Both the position numbers and the translations under genes were made by a program. The notes under the pieces are model-generated. The model saw only the letters and a program-made list of their open reading frames with translations, had not been told where the DNA came from and made no database searches. From Terriglobales bacterium (lineage in GTDB: Bacteria; Acidobacteriota; Terriglobia; Terriglobales; Acidobacteriaceae): a DNA stretch of 64,000 bases. Below, piece by piece: positions 27,054-35,821 of the stretch. Every line of letters begins with the position of its first letter. The stretch's first letter is position 1. The DNA lies in assembly GCA_035561515.1 (NCBI GenBank), contig DATMXP010000018.1:40681-104680 (forward strand), given 5' to 3'.

Positions 27054-27584
27054 CTACTTCTTCTTGCTTAGCGCTGCGTTCTGCTCTTCGAGGGTTTTCT
27101 TTGCATCGTCGAGGCTGAGGCTCACCGCCTCGATTGCGTCCTGCAATGCGAAGCTATAAAGCTTGTAGATGTCCGCATTTTTGGGATCTTCTGCAACGCT
27201 CTTGATTCCCTGCAAACGCGACACGAACTGGGTTTCGGCGGTAACGACCTCGTTCAGCGCTTTGCGGAGGTCCGAACTCTTGCTGCTGTAGTCATCTACG
27301 TTGTCGTCGAGTTCGTCCACGATGGAACGGAAATCCTCAAGGGCGTCGTGCATTTTCTTGCCCCGATCGCCGGACTTGGGCTCGGTCTGTACGCGCTCGA
27401 TGGTGTCCAGACGCTCCGTCGCATACTTCACCAGAAGCTTCATGCGCTTCAAGGGTTCCTGGGCGACCTCGCGCAAGTCGTCAGATTCCTTGTCGGTAAG
27501 CGGGTCGCGGTGCTGCGCCCATGCCGAAGCAACGATCAGAGACATACAAAGAAATGCGAGAACAAACCTGGGCCGGATCTTCAT
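27054..27584 (-). CDS. Small exported helical protein
   Basis: 176 residues from ATG 27584; the start overlaps the previous stop (ATGA). Signal peptide (RPRFVLAFLCMSLIVASAWAQ) then a wholly helical, charged chain (LREVAQEPLKRMKLLVKYATERLDTIERVQ, DDVDDYSSKSSDLRKALNEVVTAE). No known motif. Together with the next gene it looks like a pair of periplasmic helical proteins linked to the TPR protein upstream. Confidence 0.72.
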   Translation of the reverse strand: MKIRPRFVLAFLCMSLIVASAWAQHRDPLTDKESDDLREVAQEPLKRMKLLVKYATERLDTIERVQTEPKSGDRGKKMHDALEDFRSIVDELDDNVDDYSSKSSDLRKALNEVVTAETQFVSRLQGIKSVAEDPKNADIYKLYSFALQDAIEAVSLSLDDAKKTLEEQNAALSKKK

Positions 27585-28000
27585 TTGCGAAACATCCTTT
27601 CGAGCAGCTTTGTCCGAAGCGCGTCGATGCGTTCTTCTCCAGTTTTCAGAGGCTGGCGATCGTCGAACGCCCACGAGCGGCTGAGTTCTGCCATGCGGTC
27701 TGAGATCTTACGAAGACGAATCTCGACCTTCTTCAGGTCCTTGCCGGTATCAATGGCGGACTGCGCCGCGATCTCGCTGGAGCGCAAAGATTCTTCGACC
27801 ATCTTGCGGGCCCTGTCAACATCTGACCCATAAACTTGGTCGGCAGCCTCAAGTTGACGGCGCGAGAGTTCGCTGTAGAGGTCGGGGCGCTTCTTCGGTT
27901 CTGCAGCCTCCGCCTTGGCCTTCAACTGCTCGATCGTCTCCTCTTTCGCGAGCGCGATGATCGTAGTGCCGAGAAACAGTGCCAGGAGAAATTTCTTCAT
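27581..28000 (-). CDS. Small exported helical protein
   Basis: 139 residues with a signal peptide (MKKFLLALFLGTTIIALA). The mature part is helical and basic (EETIEQLKAKAEAAEPKKRPDLYSELSRRQLEAADQ), with a final basic tail. It starts 3 nt after the TPR gene stop and overlaps the next gene by 4 nt, so the three are surely co-translated. No family recognised. Confidence 0.72.
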   Translation of the reverse strand: MKKFLLALFLGTTIIALAKEETIEQLKAKAEAAEPKKRPDLYSELSRRQLEAADQVYGSDVDRARKMVEESLRSSEIAAQSAIDTGKDLKKVEIRLRKISDRMAELSRSWAFDDRQPLKTGEERIDALRTKLLERMFRK

Positions 28001-28003
28001 CTT

Positions 28004-29320
28004 CTACTTCTTGGGTTCGATGGCCAGAATCCGTTGCCGCGCCTTCCATTCTTCGTTGGGAAACTTTCCGTCCGCCGCCGCCAGGAATTGCTTGTAGTTC
28101 GCGATCGCCTCTTTCGGAGCCCGCAGGTGATCGTACGCAGTTGCGCGTAGATAATACGTTGCCGGCAGCTCCGGGAGAAACTTCGCGCGTGCGTCCAGCG
28201 CCTGGATAATCAGCGGATAATTCTTGTTCTCGGATGCCGCGATGGCAAGATCGGCGTAAATCTCTCCGGACCGCGGGTTCAACTTCGCGGCATTCAGCAA
28301 CGCGGCTTGCGCTTCGGCTGGGCGTTTCTGGCCCAGCATCGCCAGCCCGTACCAGTGGTGAAGCTGAGGATCGTTCGGGTTTGCCCTGAGAGCCGATGCC
28401 AGATGCGGCTCGGCGTTCTTATAGAGCTTTTGCCCAATGTAGATGCCGATGATCTCTTTCTGAGCTTCCAGGTCGCCGGGTTTGGCTTGCAGGCCCTTTT
28501 CGAATTCCGCTGCCGCTTCGTCTGATTTCTTTTGTGCCAACAGCAATCGTCCAAGCTGCACGTGAGCCGTGGCATTGTTCGGATTCAGGCTGATGTATTT
28601 CCTCAACGGCTGTTCCGCTTCGGCGAACTGGCCGAGTTTGCTGTAAGCGTTGACCATGCCAGCCCATGCTTCGGTGGAATTCGGGTCCAGTTCGGAGGCG
28701 CGGCGATATTCAAGGGCCGCATCGGCGAAACGCTGTTGCTGTTCCAGCAGCAGGCCCGCGGAGAGGTGCGGTTCCGCGTCAGTCGGTTTCAGCTTTCCGG
28801 CATTTTGAAAGGCTTCAATTGCCTCGGTGGGCTTCTTGTCGCGCAGCACTTCACCGAGCGAGAGCCATGCGCGATACCAGCCTTCCTCGGCCTTGCCGCT
28901 GGGCTTCAGCTTGGTCGCAGCGAGAAGGTATTTCTCCGCATCCGGCGAGTTGCTTCGGGCGAGCAAGATTCCCAAGTTCAGCGTTGACTCGAATATCTGC
29001 GGGTTAGCCTCGGTGGATTTCCGATATGCCTCAATGGCTTGCGGCGTTCGCCCGGTTTCGTTGTAGATGAAGCCCAGGTCAAACCAGGCACGATAGTTCT
29101 GCGGATTCTTGTCGACGACCGTGAGCAGGTCCTTTTCCGCTGCCGGATAATCTTTCCGGTCCATGGCGGCCTCGGCCTGTCTTAAAGCGGGGGTAAAGAC
29201 CGGATCTTCGACTTCCTGCCGATGCTTGCGCACGGTCTTACCTGACTGCTGTGCGAAGGCGGGGCTTTCGCCGACAACCAAGGCAAGGATCAGCAAGTAC
29301 AGGGAATAGCGCAATGTCAT
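28004..29320 (-). CDS. Exported tetratricopeptide-repeat protein
   Basis: 438 residues. Signal peptide (MTLRYSLYLLILALVVGESPAFA), then about ten TPR units from residue 45 to the end (for example NPQNYRAWFDLGFIYNETGRTPQAIEAYRKSTEANPQ). TPRs mediate protein-protein contacts; here in the periplasm or outer membrane. The gene starts 28 nt after the uvrA stop and leads a tight three-gene string of exported helical proteins and the HExxH protein. A scaffold role for these small partners is a guess. Confidence 0.88.
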   Translation of the reverse strand: MTLRYSLYLLILALVVGESPAFAQQSGKTVRKHRQEVEDPVFTPALRQAEAAMDRKDYPAAEKDLLTVVDKNPQNYRAWFDLGFIYNETGRTPQAIEAYRKSTEANPQIFESTLNLGILLARSNSPDAEKYLLAATKLKPSGKAEEGWYRAWLSLGEVLRDKKPTEAIEAFQNAGKLKPTDAEPHLSAGLLLEQQQRFADAALEYRRASELDPNSTEAWAGMVNAYSKLGQFAEAEQPLRKYISLNPNNATAHVQLGRLLLAQKKSDEAAAEFEKGLQAKPGDLEAQKEIIGIYIGQKLYKNAEPHLASALRANPNDPQLHHWYGLAMLGQKRPAEAQAALLNAAKLNPRSGEIYADLAIAASENKNYPLIIQALDARAKFLPELPATYYLRATAYDHLRAPKEAIANYKQFLAAADGKFPNEEWKARQRILAIEPKK

Positions 29321-29348
29321 CCTGAGTTAAGTGTCTCTCAAACCACGG

Positions 29349-32306
29349 TCATGAAGCCAGCACGTCGTTCGAGCAACGGTCATCGGAAGGAGAGTTCCCG
29401 CCTCCCAGTAGGATGCGGGAAAGCCACTGTCCGGTGTACGAGTGTTTACAACCCGCGACATCCTCCGGTGTTCCGGTTACCACTACTTTGCCACCGCGCT
29501 CGCCGCCTTCGGGACCGAGATCGATGACCCAGTCGGCGGCCTTAATCACGTCGAGGTTGTGCTCGATCACCAGAATGGAACCTCCGGTATCGATGAGTCG
29601 ACGGAAGGAAGAAAGCAGCTTCGAAACGTCGTCGAAGTGTAATCCCGTGGTCGGCTCGTCAAAGATATAGAGGACTCGAGACCGGCGTTTCTTCTGCTTG
29701 TGGTGCTCTTCGTCCTCTCCCTGTTCCTGTTGCACCACGATGTCCCGTTTGGGCTGGAGGTGAGCCGCCAGCTTCATACGCTGGGCTTCGCCCCCAGACA
29801 ATGTGGTCGCGGATTGTCCCAACCTCAGGTATCCAAGCCCGACCTCGTCCAGCACCTTTAAACGATCGACAATCTTGGGAATCCCGGAGAAGAAGTGGAG
29901 CGCCTCACGCACCGTCAGGTTCAGCACTTCGTGGATGTTCTTCCCCTTGTAGCGAACCGTCAAAACCTGCGGCTTGTAACGAGTGCCTTTGCACTCCTCG
30001 CAGACCAGTTCTACGTCGGCCAGGAACTGCATCTCGACCGTGACGGTGCCATCGCCCTGGCAGGTCTCGCAACGGCCGCCGGGGATGTTGAAAGAGAAGT
30101 GTCCGGCGGAGAAACCACGCTTCTGCGAGTCAGGAAGGGAAGCAAACAAATCCCGGATCGCGTCGAAGGCCTTGATGTAGGTCACCGGATTCGAGCGCGG
30201 TGTCCGTCCAATGGGGGACTGGTCAACCAGGATGACTTCGTCCAGGTACTGCACTCCATCGAGTTTCGACAGGTAGCCGGCAGCCGGACCCGTGCCGTTC
30301 GTCTGCTTCAACGCCGAAGCCAGTGCCTGGTAGAGGACATCATGTACCAGCGTCGATTTTCCCGATCCACTCACACCGGTGATTGCCACCAACATGCCGA
30401 GCGGAATGGTGACGTCGATGTCTTTCAGATTATGCGCACGCGCCCGCTTCAGGCTGAGCTTCTCTTTCGTCGGCTTGCGACGATGCGGGGGGAGCTGAAT
30501 CCGAAGTTCGTCGGCCAGATACTTGCCGGTCAGCGATCCCGGCGTTTTGCGGATCTCGGCATACGTACCCGCCGCGATGATCTTTCCACCGTTCTCGCCC
30601 GCTCCCGGCCCAAGGTCGAGGATGTAGTCAGAGGCCTTCATGATCTCCGGATCGTGTTCGACAACCAGGATGGTGTTACCGAGGTCGCGAAGGTCATGCA
30701 GGATCTTGATCAGCCGATTCGTATCACGACTGTGCAGCCCAATCGACGGCTCATCCAACACATAAAGAGTGCCCACAAGTCTTGAGCCGAGCGAGGTCGC
30801 CAATTGAATCCTCTGCGCTTCGCCTCCGGACAGGGTCGAAGACAGGCGGTCCAGCGAGATGTATTCCAGCCCAACTTCATCGAGGAACCGCAGGCGGTCA
30901 CGAACTTCGTCCAGCAACTTCCCGGCGATATCGTTTTCCTCGCGAGATAGTTCCAACCCGGCGAAAAACGCTGTCGCTTCCTCGACGGTCATGGATGTGA
31001 CCTGGCAGATGTCGCGTCCGCTGACTTTGACCTGCCGCGCATCGGTGCGCAGACGACCTCCACCGCAGGCGCCGCAGACGGAATATCCGCGGTAACGGCT
31101 GAGAAACACCCGTACGTGCAGCTTGTACTTCTTGCGTTCCAGATGCTCGAAGAAACCGCGCACGCCCCAGAATTTTCCGTCGCCGTTGATGACCACGTCC
31201 TGATGCTTCCGGTCCATATCCGACCAGGGCACGTCCAGTGGGATCCCCGCCGATTTCGCGTACCGCTTCAATTCATTGAACAAGGGACGATACTTCGGCT
31301 TCGTCCACGGCTCCACGGCACCTTGCGCCAGTGTCAGCGATTTGTCGGGAATGACCAGGTCCAGGTCAAAGTCGATCGTGTTGCCAAATCCCTGGCAGCG
31401 CGGACAAGCCCCGTATGGGTTGTTGAACGAGAACAGTCGCGGCTCCGGTTCCTCGTAGCGGATGTGGCACTTCTTGCATTCGAATCTTTGCGAATACCGG
31501 AATCGCTGAGGCTCGCCGTCTGACGGTGCGGTTTCGAAGATGACTTCGCCGGCTTCGCGGAAACAGATTTCGGTCGAGTCCACCAGCCGCGAGCGCGAGT
31601 CGGCCGACAGCGAAAGTCGGTCCACAAGGATCTCGACGGGTTTCGAGAAATCGATATCGAGCAACGACTCCGGCGTCGAAAACTCGAATATCTGTGCGTC
31701 CTGGTACAAGCGGTTGAAGCCACGCTTGCGCAACTCAAAGAGCCGCTCCTTCAGCAGTTCGTTTGCAGCTTCCTTGCCGGCAGCTTTCTTCTTGCGCCCC
31801 TTGGGCTTCTTCTCCGGTTCCGCCGGTACGGCGGTCCGCAACGGAAACAAGACCTGGACCCGGGTGCCCTCGCCCAGGGCAAGCACGGCGTCGGCGACTT
31901 CGTCGATGGTGTCCTTCTTCACCAGCCCGCCACAGTTCGCGCAATACGTTTTGCCCACACGCGCATAAAGCAGGCGGAGGTAGTCGTAGATTTCCGTGGC
32001 GGTGGCGACGGTCGAGCGCGGGTTGCGGGTCGTGTTCTTCTGGCGGATTGCCACGGCCGGCGCAATCCCATCGATCAGGTCCGCATCCGGCTTTTCGATC
32101 CGCTCCAGAAATTGCCGCGCGTACGCCGACAGCGACTCGACATACCGACGCTGTCCTTCGGCATAGATGGTGTCGAAGGCGAGGGAAGACTTGCCCGATC
32201 CAGAGACGCCGGTCACGACGGTCAGGTGGTTGTGAGGGATCTCGAAGTCCACATTCTTAAGGTTGTGGGTCCGAGCACCGCGAACGATGATGCTTTCTTG
32301 TGACAT
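29349..32306 (-). CDS. uvrA: Excinuclease ABC subunit A
   Basis: DNA-damage recognition ATPase of nucleotide-excision repair. 985 residues from ATG 32306. Two ABC modules: Walker A GVSGSGKSSLA (N-terminal) and GVSGSGKSTLV (about 640), signatures LSGGEAQRIQLA and LSGGEAQRMKLA. Zinc-binding cysteines are visible in CANCGG, CKKCH..CPRCQG and CETCQGDGTV..CEECKGTRY. Two lysine-rich inserts (EKKPKGRKKKAAGKE in the first module; DEEHHKQKKRRS near the end) make it slightly longer than usual. uvrB/uvrC are not in the window. Confidence 0.97.
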   Translation of the reverse strand: MSQESIIVRGARTHNLKNVDFEIPHNHLTVVTGVSGSGKSSLAFDTIYAEGQRRYVESLSAYARQFLERIEKPDADLIDGIAPAVAIRQKNTTRNPRSTVATATEIYDYLRLLYARVGKTYCANCGGLVKKDTIDEVADAVLALGEGTRVQVLFPLRTAVPAEPEKKPKGRKKKAAGKEAANELLKERLFELRKRGFNRLYQDAQIFEFSTPESLLDIDFSKPVEILVDRLSLSADSRSRLVDSTEICFREAGEVIFETAPSDGEPQRFRYSQRFECKKCHIRYEEPEPRLFSFNNPYGACPRCQGFGNTIDFDLDLVIPDKSLTLAQGAVEPWTKPKYRPLFNELKRYAKSAGIPLDVPWSDMDRKHQDVVINGDGKFWGVRGFFEHLERKKYKLHVRVFLSRYRGYSVCGACGGGRLRTDARQVKVSGRDICQVTSMTVEEATAFFAGLELSREENDIAGKLLDEVRDRLRFLDEVGLEYISLDRLSSTLSGGEAQRIQLATSLGSRLVGTLYVLDEPSIGLHSRDTNRLIKILHDLRDLGNTILVVEHDPEIMKASDYILDLGPGAGENGGKIIAAGTYAEIRKTPGSLTGKYLADELRIQLPPHRRKPTKEKLSLKRARAHNLKDIDVTIPLGMLVAITGVSGSGKSTLVHDVLYQALASALKQTNGTGPAAGYLSKLDGVQYLDEVILVDQSPIGRTPRSNPVTYIKAFDAIRDLFASLPDSQKRGFSAGHFSFNIPGGRCETCQGDGTVTVEMQFLADVELVCEECKGTRYKPQVLTVRYKGKNIHEVLNLTVREALHFFSGIPKIVDRLKVLDEVGLGYLRLGQSATTLSGGEAQRMKLAAHLQPKRDIVVQQEQGEDEEHHKQKKRRSRVLYIFDEPTTGLHFDDVSKLLSSFRRLIDTGGSILVIEHNLDVIKAADWVIDLGPEGGERGGKVVVTGTPEDVAGCKHSYTGQWLSRILLGGGNSPSDDRCSNDVLAS

Positions 32307-32417
32307 CAGGGGAAAACGCAGCCCAATCCGGTGGATACCCACACTGGCGGTCCCAGACGGTGCTGCGGAATCTTCTATTATATCGAGCCGGGGAAGGGAG
32401 CGGCGAGTCCCGTCGGA

Positions 32418-33170
32418 TTAACGGACGAGGATGAGAAGGGCGAAGATGTACACCCACAGCACCGACATGGAATGCCAGTACCAGGCGGTTACGTCGAGGA
32501 CCACGCGACGGCGTTCGAGGCCTCGCAGGCGGGAATGAACGAATAAAGCCCCATAAAGCAGGGCGATCAGTCCTCCCACCAGGTGAATGGCGTGCATTCC
32601 CGTGAGCACGTAGAAGAATGAGCTATTCGGATTGCCCGAAATGTAGAACCCGCGGCTCATCAGCTCCCGCCAGGCTAGAAACTGCCCGGCCACAAACGCA
32701 AAACCGAGCGCCAGCGTAATTCCTAGCCACGGCATCGATCGTTCTTCCCGAACCGTTACGCCCGGAATTCCGGCAACTGCCGACACTGCGGCACGCTGGA
32801 ATGCCTGTCTCCGAGATTTTTCCAGGGTGAAGCTGCTGACCAACAGCAGGGCGGTGTTAAGCAGCAAGAGGCGTAAGGGCAACGTGACCGGAACCCAGTC
32901 ATGAACATACGACTGCGTCTCTACGTTCCATGATCCCACCACCTGCCGAATCACGAATGCGATGGTGAACGACAGGAAGAGCATGAAGATCGCAACCAGT
33001 GCTACGCCCATCCCGAGGCGATACTTGCGCAGTTGCTCGCCGTAATCCGGAGAAGAGTCTCCCTGTCCGCCACCGCCACCGCCGCCAAACGGAGGATCGT
33101 TGTTGGGTCCGCCAGGACCCCTGCCGAACGATGTTCTCGGCGAATGTACGGATGGATTCAGAGTCGCCAT
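32418..33170 (-). CDS. Cytochrome c oxidase subunit III-type protein
   Basis: 250 residues from ATG 33170. A glycine/proline-rich soluble N-terminus (about 1-45) is followed by five hydrophobic helices. LGFAFVAGQFLAWRELMSRGFYISGNPNSSFFYVLTGMHAIHLVGGLIALLYG carries the conserved TGxHxxHVxxG-type motif of haem-copper oxidase subunit III, and WYWHSMSVLWVYIF the C-terminal motif. No other oxidase subunit is nearby, so this is an orphan or the rest of the operon lies elsewhere. It is on the same strand as uvrA, 111 nt upstream. Confidence 0.85.
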   Translation of the reverse strand: MATLNPSVHSPRTSFGRGPGGPNNDPPFGGGGGGGQGDSSPDYGEQLRKYRLGMGVALVAIFMLFLSFTIAFVIRQVVGSWNVETQSYVHDWVPVTLPLRLLLLNTALLLVSSFTLEKSRRQAFQRAAVSAVAGIPGVTVREERSMPWLGITLALGFAFVAGQFLAWRELMSRGFYISGNPNSSFFYVLTGMHAIHLVGGLIALLYGALFVHSRLRGLERRRVVLDVTAWYWHSMSVLWVYIFALLILVR

Positions 33171-33235
33171 GCTGAACGGTTGGATGCAGTCCCCACGACT
33201 GCCTGTCAGCATTTTACATCCCGGCTGGTCGTCGG

Positions 33236-33628
33236 CTATTCGGAGGAAATCTGCATTGTCTGGTCGATCCACAATGTTTTCGGCACACCTTGCTGATCGG
33301 GGCCGGAGTAGCTGGCGGTAATGCGAAACCCTTCATCGCTGATTTCCGAACTGTAGCTGTATGGTCCGCGTGTGGGGGACTTCATAACGACGTCGTGGTT
33401 GGCGATGAGTTCGTCGAGCGATGCATACTTCCCGTTCAGCGCAAAATAGCCTCGCTCGGCCTGGGCAATGTTGATCAGATCGTTGCGCACGCCGGTCACG
33501 TCGATGGTCGCACGCGGATTCGCCGTGGCGCCGCCGGGAGCCGATGTCCCCTGGATCTGTTGCTTGTAGATGTAGGCGCCAACCGCGAGCACCACGAGCA
33601 GTCCAACCAAGCCAAACATTCGCGACAT
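33236..33628 (-). CDS. Pilin-like single-helix-anchored hypothetical protein
   Basis: 130 residues from ATG 33628. One N-terminal membrane helix (MFGLVGLLVVLAVGAYIYKQQ) and a small soluble domain (VRNDLINIAQAERGYFALNGKYASLDELI.. RGPYSYSSEISDEGFRITASYSG) resembling the C-terminal domain of type IV/type II pseudopilins, but lacking a prepilin peptidase Gly-Phe site before the helix. Role unknown. It lies 65 nt upstream of the oxidase subunit III gene. Confidence 0.68.
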   Translation of the reverse strand: MSRMFGLVGLLVVLAVGAYIYKQQIQGTSAPGGATANPRATIDVTGVRNDLINIAQAERGYFALNGKYASLDELIANHDVVMKSPTRGPYSYSSEISDEGFRITASYSGPDQQGVPKTLWIDQTMQISSE

Positions 33629-33753
33629 GAGGGATAGATTCCGGCAGCAGGGCCGTTGCCACAAGTGACAATCGTGGCGACACCGATGTACATAGCCAGA
33701 CAATTGACTTGCACCACTGGTGACAGCAAACTCAGGGTCCTGGGAGGGCAACT

Positions 33754-34185
33754 ATGAAGAAATTCGCCCTGGGTTGTTTTCTCTTGCTGTGCGTGATGGC
33801 CGTGGCTCAGTCTAGAAGCGATACCGAAAGCAAGCTGATCGCCATGGAAAACGCGTGGAATGCCGCGCAGCGGGAGCATGACACAAAGACGCTCGAAGTC
33901 TTGCTGGCCGACACCTTCATCAACACCGAATGGGATGGTTCCGTCGAGAACAAGGCTCAGTTCCTGAAATCGATCAAGGACCCGTCGATGAAGTTCGCGA
34001 GCTTCACGACCGACGACGTGTCGGTGTTCATGTACGGCAACACGGGAGTGGTGGCCGGCGCTTATCACGTGAAGGGAACCAGATCCGGAAAGCCCTATGA
34101 GGCGCATGGCCGCTTTACCGACACATGGGTGCAGATCAAGGGCAAGTGGCAGTGCGTGGCAAGTGCGGCCGTGCACACAAAGTGA
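33754..34185 (+). CDS. Exported NTF2-like (DUF4440) protein
   Basis: 143 residues, SD GGGAGG before ATG 33754. Signal peptide (KKFALGCFLLLCVMAVAQS) then a single NTF2-like domain (LIAMENAWNAAQREHDTKTLEVLLADTFINTEWDGSVENKAQFL...TDTWVQIKGKWQCVAS), matching DUF4440 proteins. Second member of this fold in the window (see 18503). No catalytic residues can be assigned. Confidence 0.85.
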   Translation: MKKFALGCFLLLCVMAVAQSRSDTESKLIAMENAWNAAQREHDTKTLEVLLADTFINTEWDGSVENKAQFLKSIKDPSMKFASFTTDDVSVFMYGNTGVVAGAYHVKGTRSGKPYEAHGRFTDTWVQIKGKWQCVASAAVHTK

Positions 34186-34237
34186 AACGTCGCCGCAACG
34201 TGGTCAAATTCGGCTGGGCACGTTACGATAAGCGATC

Positions 34238-34858
34238 ATGACTACGGAAGCGAAAACGTCCTCGTCGCACCTGTGGGAGTTCGATCCTAACCAGCGAGAG
34301 GCTTGGGACCGCCGTTATCTCGAGAACCCAAGCTTATATTTCGAACCCGACACGTTCCTGTTGAAGTCGTACGAACAGTACGTTCAGCCGTTGTTCCCGA
34401 AAGGTGGAGTAGCGCTGGACGTCGCCGGCGGACCCGGCCGTCACGCCATCTGGCTCGCCGAACTCCGCTGGAAGGTCACGGTGGTAGACATCTCTGAGGT
34501 CGCCTTTCAGAACGCCCAGAAGAAAGCCGACGAGCGTGGCGTCGGCATCGACTTCCTTGTGCGCGACCTGAATACCTGGAGCCCCGATCGCAAGAAGTAC
34601 GACCTGATCCTCGTCTTTTACTACTTGCAACGCGATCTGTTCAGCTATCTGGAAGCGGCCCTGAAGCCCGGTGGATTGTTGATTTACAAAACCTACACGG
34701 CCGAGCAGGCGGAGTTCGAAAGCGGGCCGAAGAATCCGGTGCATCTACTGCGACAGAACGAATTGTTGCACGGCTTCCCGGGGCTGAGGACGCTTTTCTA
34801 CCACGAATCGATTACAGAGAAGGCTGTCGCGGAACTAGTGGCGATCAAGCCGAAGTAG
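34238..34858 (+). CDS. SAM-dependent methyltransferase (class I)
   Basis: 206 residues. The SAM-binding motif I is VALDVAGGPGRHAIWLAE (about 57-74), motif II VTVVDISEVAF, and VRDLNTWSPDRKKYDLILVFYYLQ matches motifs III-IV. It resembles TehB/thiopurine-type small-molecule methyltransferases. Substrate unknown. It has its own terminator and probably its own promoter. Confidence 0.88.
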   Translation: MTTEAKTSSSHLWEFDPNQREAWDRRYLENPSLYFEPDTFLLKSYEQYVQPLFPKGGVALDVAGGPGRHAIWLAELRWKVTVVDISEVAFQNAQKKADERGVGIDFLVRDLNTWSPDRKKYDLILVFYYLQRDLFSYLEAALKPGGLLIYKTYTAEQAEFESGPKNPVHLLRQNELLHGFPGLRTLFYHESITEKAVAELVAIKPK

Positions 34859-34877
34859 AGGCAGAGAGAAATCCGTG

Positions 34878-34913
34878 AAGGCGCGCTCTTTTTGGGCGCG
34901 CTTTCTCATTTTT
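34878..34913 (+). terminator. Intrinsic terminator after the methyltransferase
   Basis: AAGGCGCGC/GCGCGCTTT stem (6 GC pairs plus A/T pairs) with a 9-nt loop, followed by TCTCATTTTT. Confidence 0.75.
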
Positions 34914-34996
34914 CAGGCGATGCATTGTTTGAGAACTGAACTAAACAGTTAGCCCGGAATGGGCTCTTTACTTAGGGAAGACTTAAAAATGCGCCG

Positions 34997-35365
34997 CTAG
35001 GCGGCGGTGCTACGCGCCAGCGCCGCATAACGGCGAACCGCAAACAAGATTCCGTTCACATCCGATGGCAGGCAGCAATCGGCCGCGCCGGCATTCATAG
35101 CCGAGGTCCAGATGTTCTCATCGGCTAACCGATGCGTACACACGACGGAAACGTTACTGAACTCGTGACAAAGTTGCTCGACTTCCGGCAGTGAAAACAT
35201 CTCGAGATCCAGGACTGCTACGTTTGCGCGGGATCTCATGATCGCCTGGCGGAGTTGGGCTTTTTCCGTCAGCGTTACGGCACGGCATTGACCGCGAAGA
35301 TTATTTGCCAGGGTGGATGCGGCATTCGCGTCATGTTGGGCGAGTACAACGTTCAGGGATAACAT
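34997..35365 (-). CDS. Degenerate receiver-domain protein
   Basis: 122 residues, a stand-alone CheY-like fold with SD GGGAGA. The phospho-acceptor aspartate is kept (ANVAVLDLEMF), but the N-terminal acidic pair is replaced (LAQHDA, one Asp) and the conserved lysine is a proline or absent (CCLPSD). The Thr/Ser position reads CTH. It may be a pseudo-receiver acting by protein contact rather than phosphorylation. Second receiver gene outside any obvious kinase operon in this window. Confidence 0.72.
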   Translation of the reverse strand: MLSLNVVLAQHDANAASTLANNLRGQCRAVTLTEKAQLRQAIMRSRANVAVLDLEMFSLPEVEQLCHEFSNVSVVCTHRLADENIWTSAMNAGAADCCLPSDVNGILFAVRRYAALARSTAA

Positions 35366-35434
35366 TGGGGATCTCCCTTCGCTAAAGTCGTTAATGCATC
35401 GCCGCGGCTTCGGACCGCAGCAGGACGGTGCTAC

Positions 35435-35659
35435 TTACTTTGTGGTCGTAGCTTCGAACGGCTCGGCTTGCAGCTTGCCGTTCTGCTTTAGAAGAATCTC
35501 TACTTTGCCTTCAGCTTCCTCCAACTCCTTACGGCAATTGTCGGAAAGCTGCACTCCTTCTTCGAACAGTTTGAGGGCGTGTTCGAGAGCGATATCCCCC
35601 CGCTCGAGTTCGTCGACGATCTTTTCGAGCCTTTGCAGGCAATCTTCGAACTTAGGCAA
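35435..35659 (-). CDS. xseB: Exodeoxyribonuclease VII small subunit
   Basis: 74 residues from TTG 35659 with AGGGG upstream. Clear XseB signature: FEDCLQRLEKIVDELERGDIALEHALKLFEEGVQLSDNCRKELEEAEGKVEIL. The small subunit binds the XseA catalytic subunit in processing of ssDNA. xseA is not adjacent, which is unusual because the genes are often neighbours. Confidence 0.93.
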   Translation of the reverse strand: MPKFEDCLQRLEKIVDELERGDIALEHALKLFEEGVQLSDNCRKELEEAEGKVEILLKQNGKLQAEPFEATTTK

Positions 35660-35781
35660 AGCGTTAACCCCTGTCGCAGATTCTACCGCAGTTCACAATT
35701 GATGGTGTGTGTGGAAATCACCTTAGAACGTAAATTCCTCGTAAGCTGTACGGAAGGGCATTGGCCGAAAGGGAAATGGAA

Positions 35782-35808
35782 TGCCCGGGGAAGGAGTCAC
35801 CCCGGGCA
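35782..35808 (-). terminator. Hairpin after the methyltransferase/MTHFR gene
   Basis: Perfect 9-bp stem TGCCCGGGG/CCCCGGGCA with a 9-nt loop, 14 nt past the stop on the minus strand, followed by TTCCATTTCCCTTT. Confidence 0.6.
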
Positions 35809-35821
35809 GTGTAGATTTTTT

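Noticed and set aside
35691..35821. SAM riboswitch linked to the methyltransferase/MTHFR gene
   Set aside because: The hairpin is downstream of the gene, and the 5' side at 37690-37828 shows no riboswitch core.
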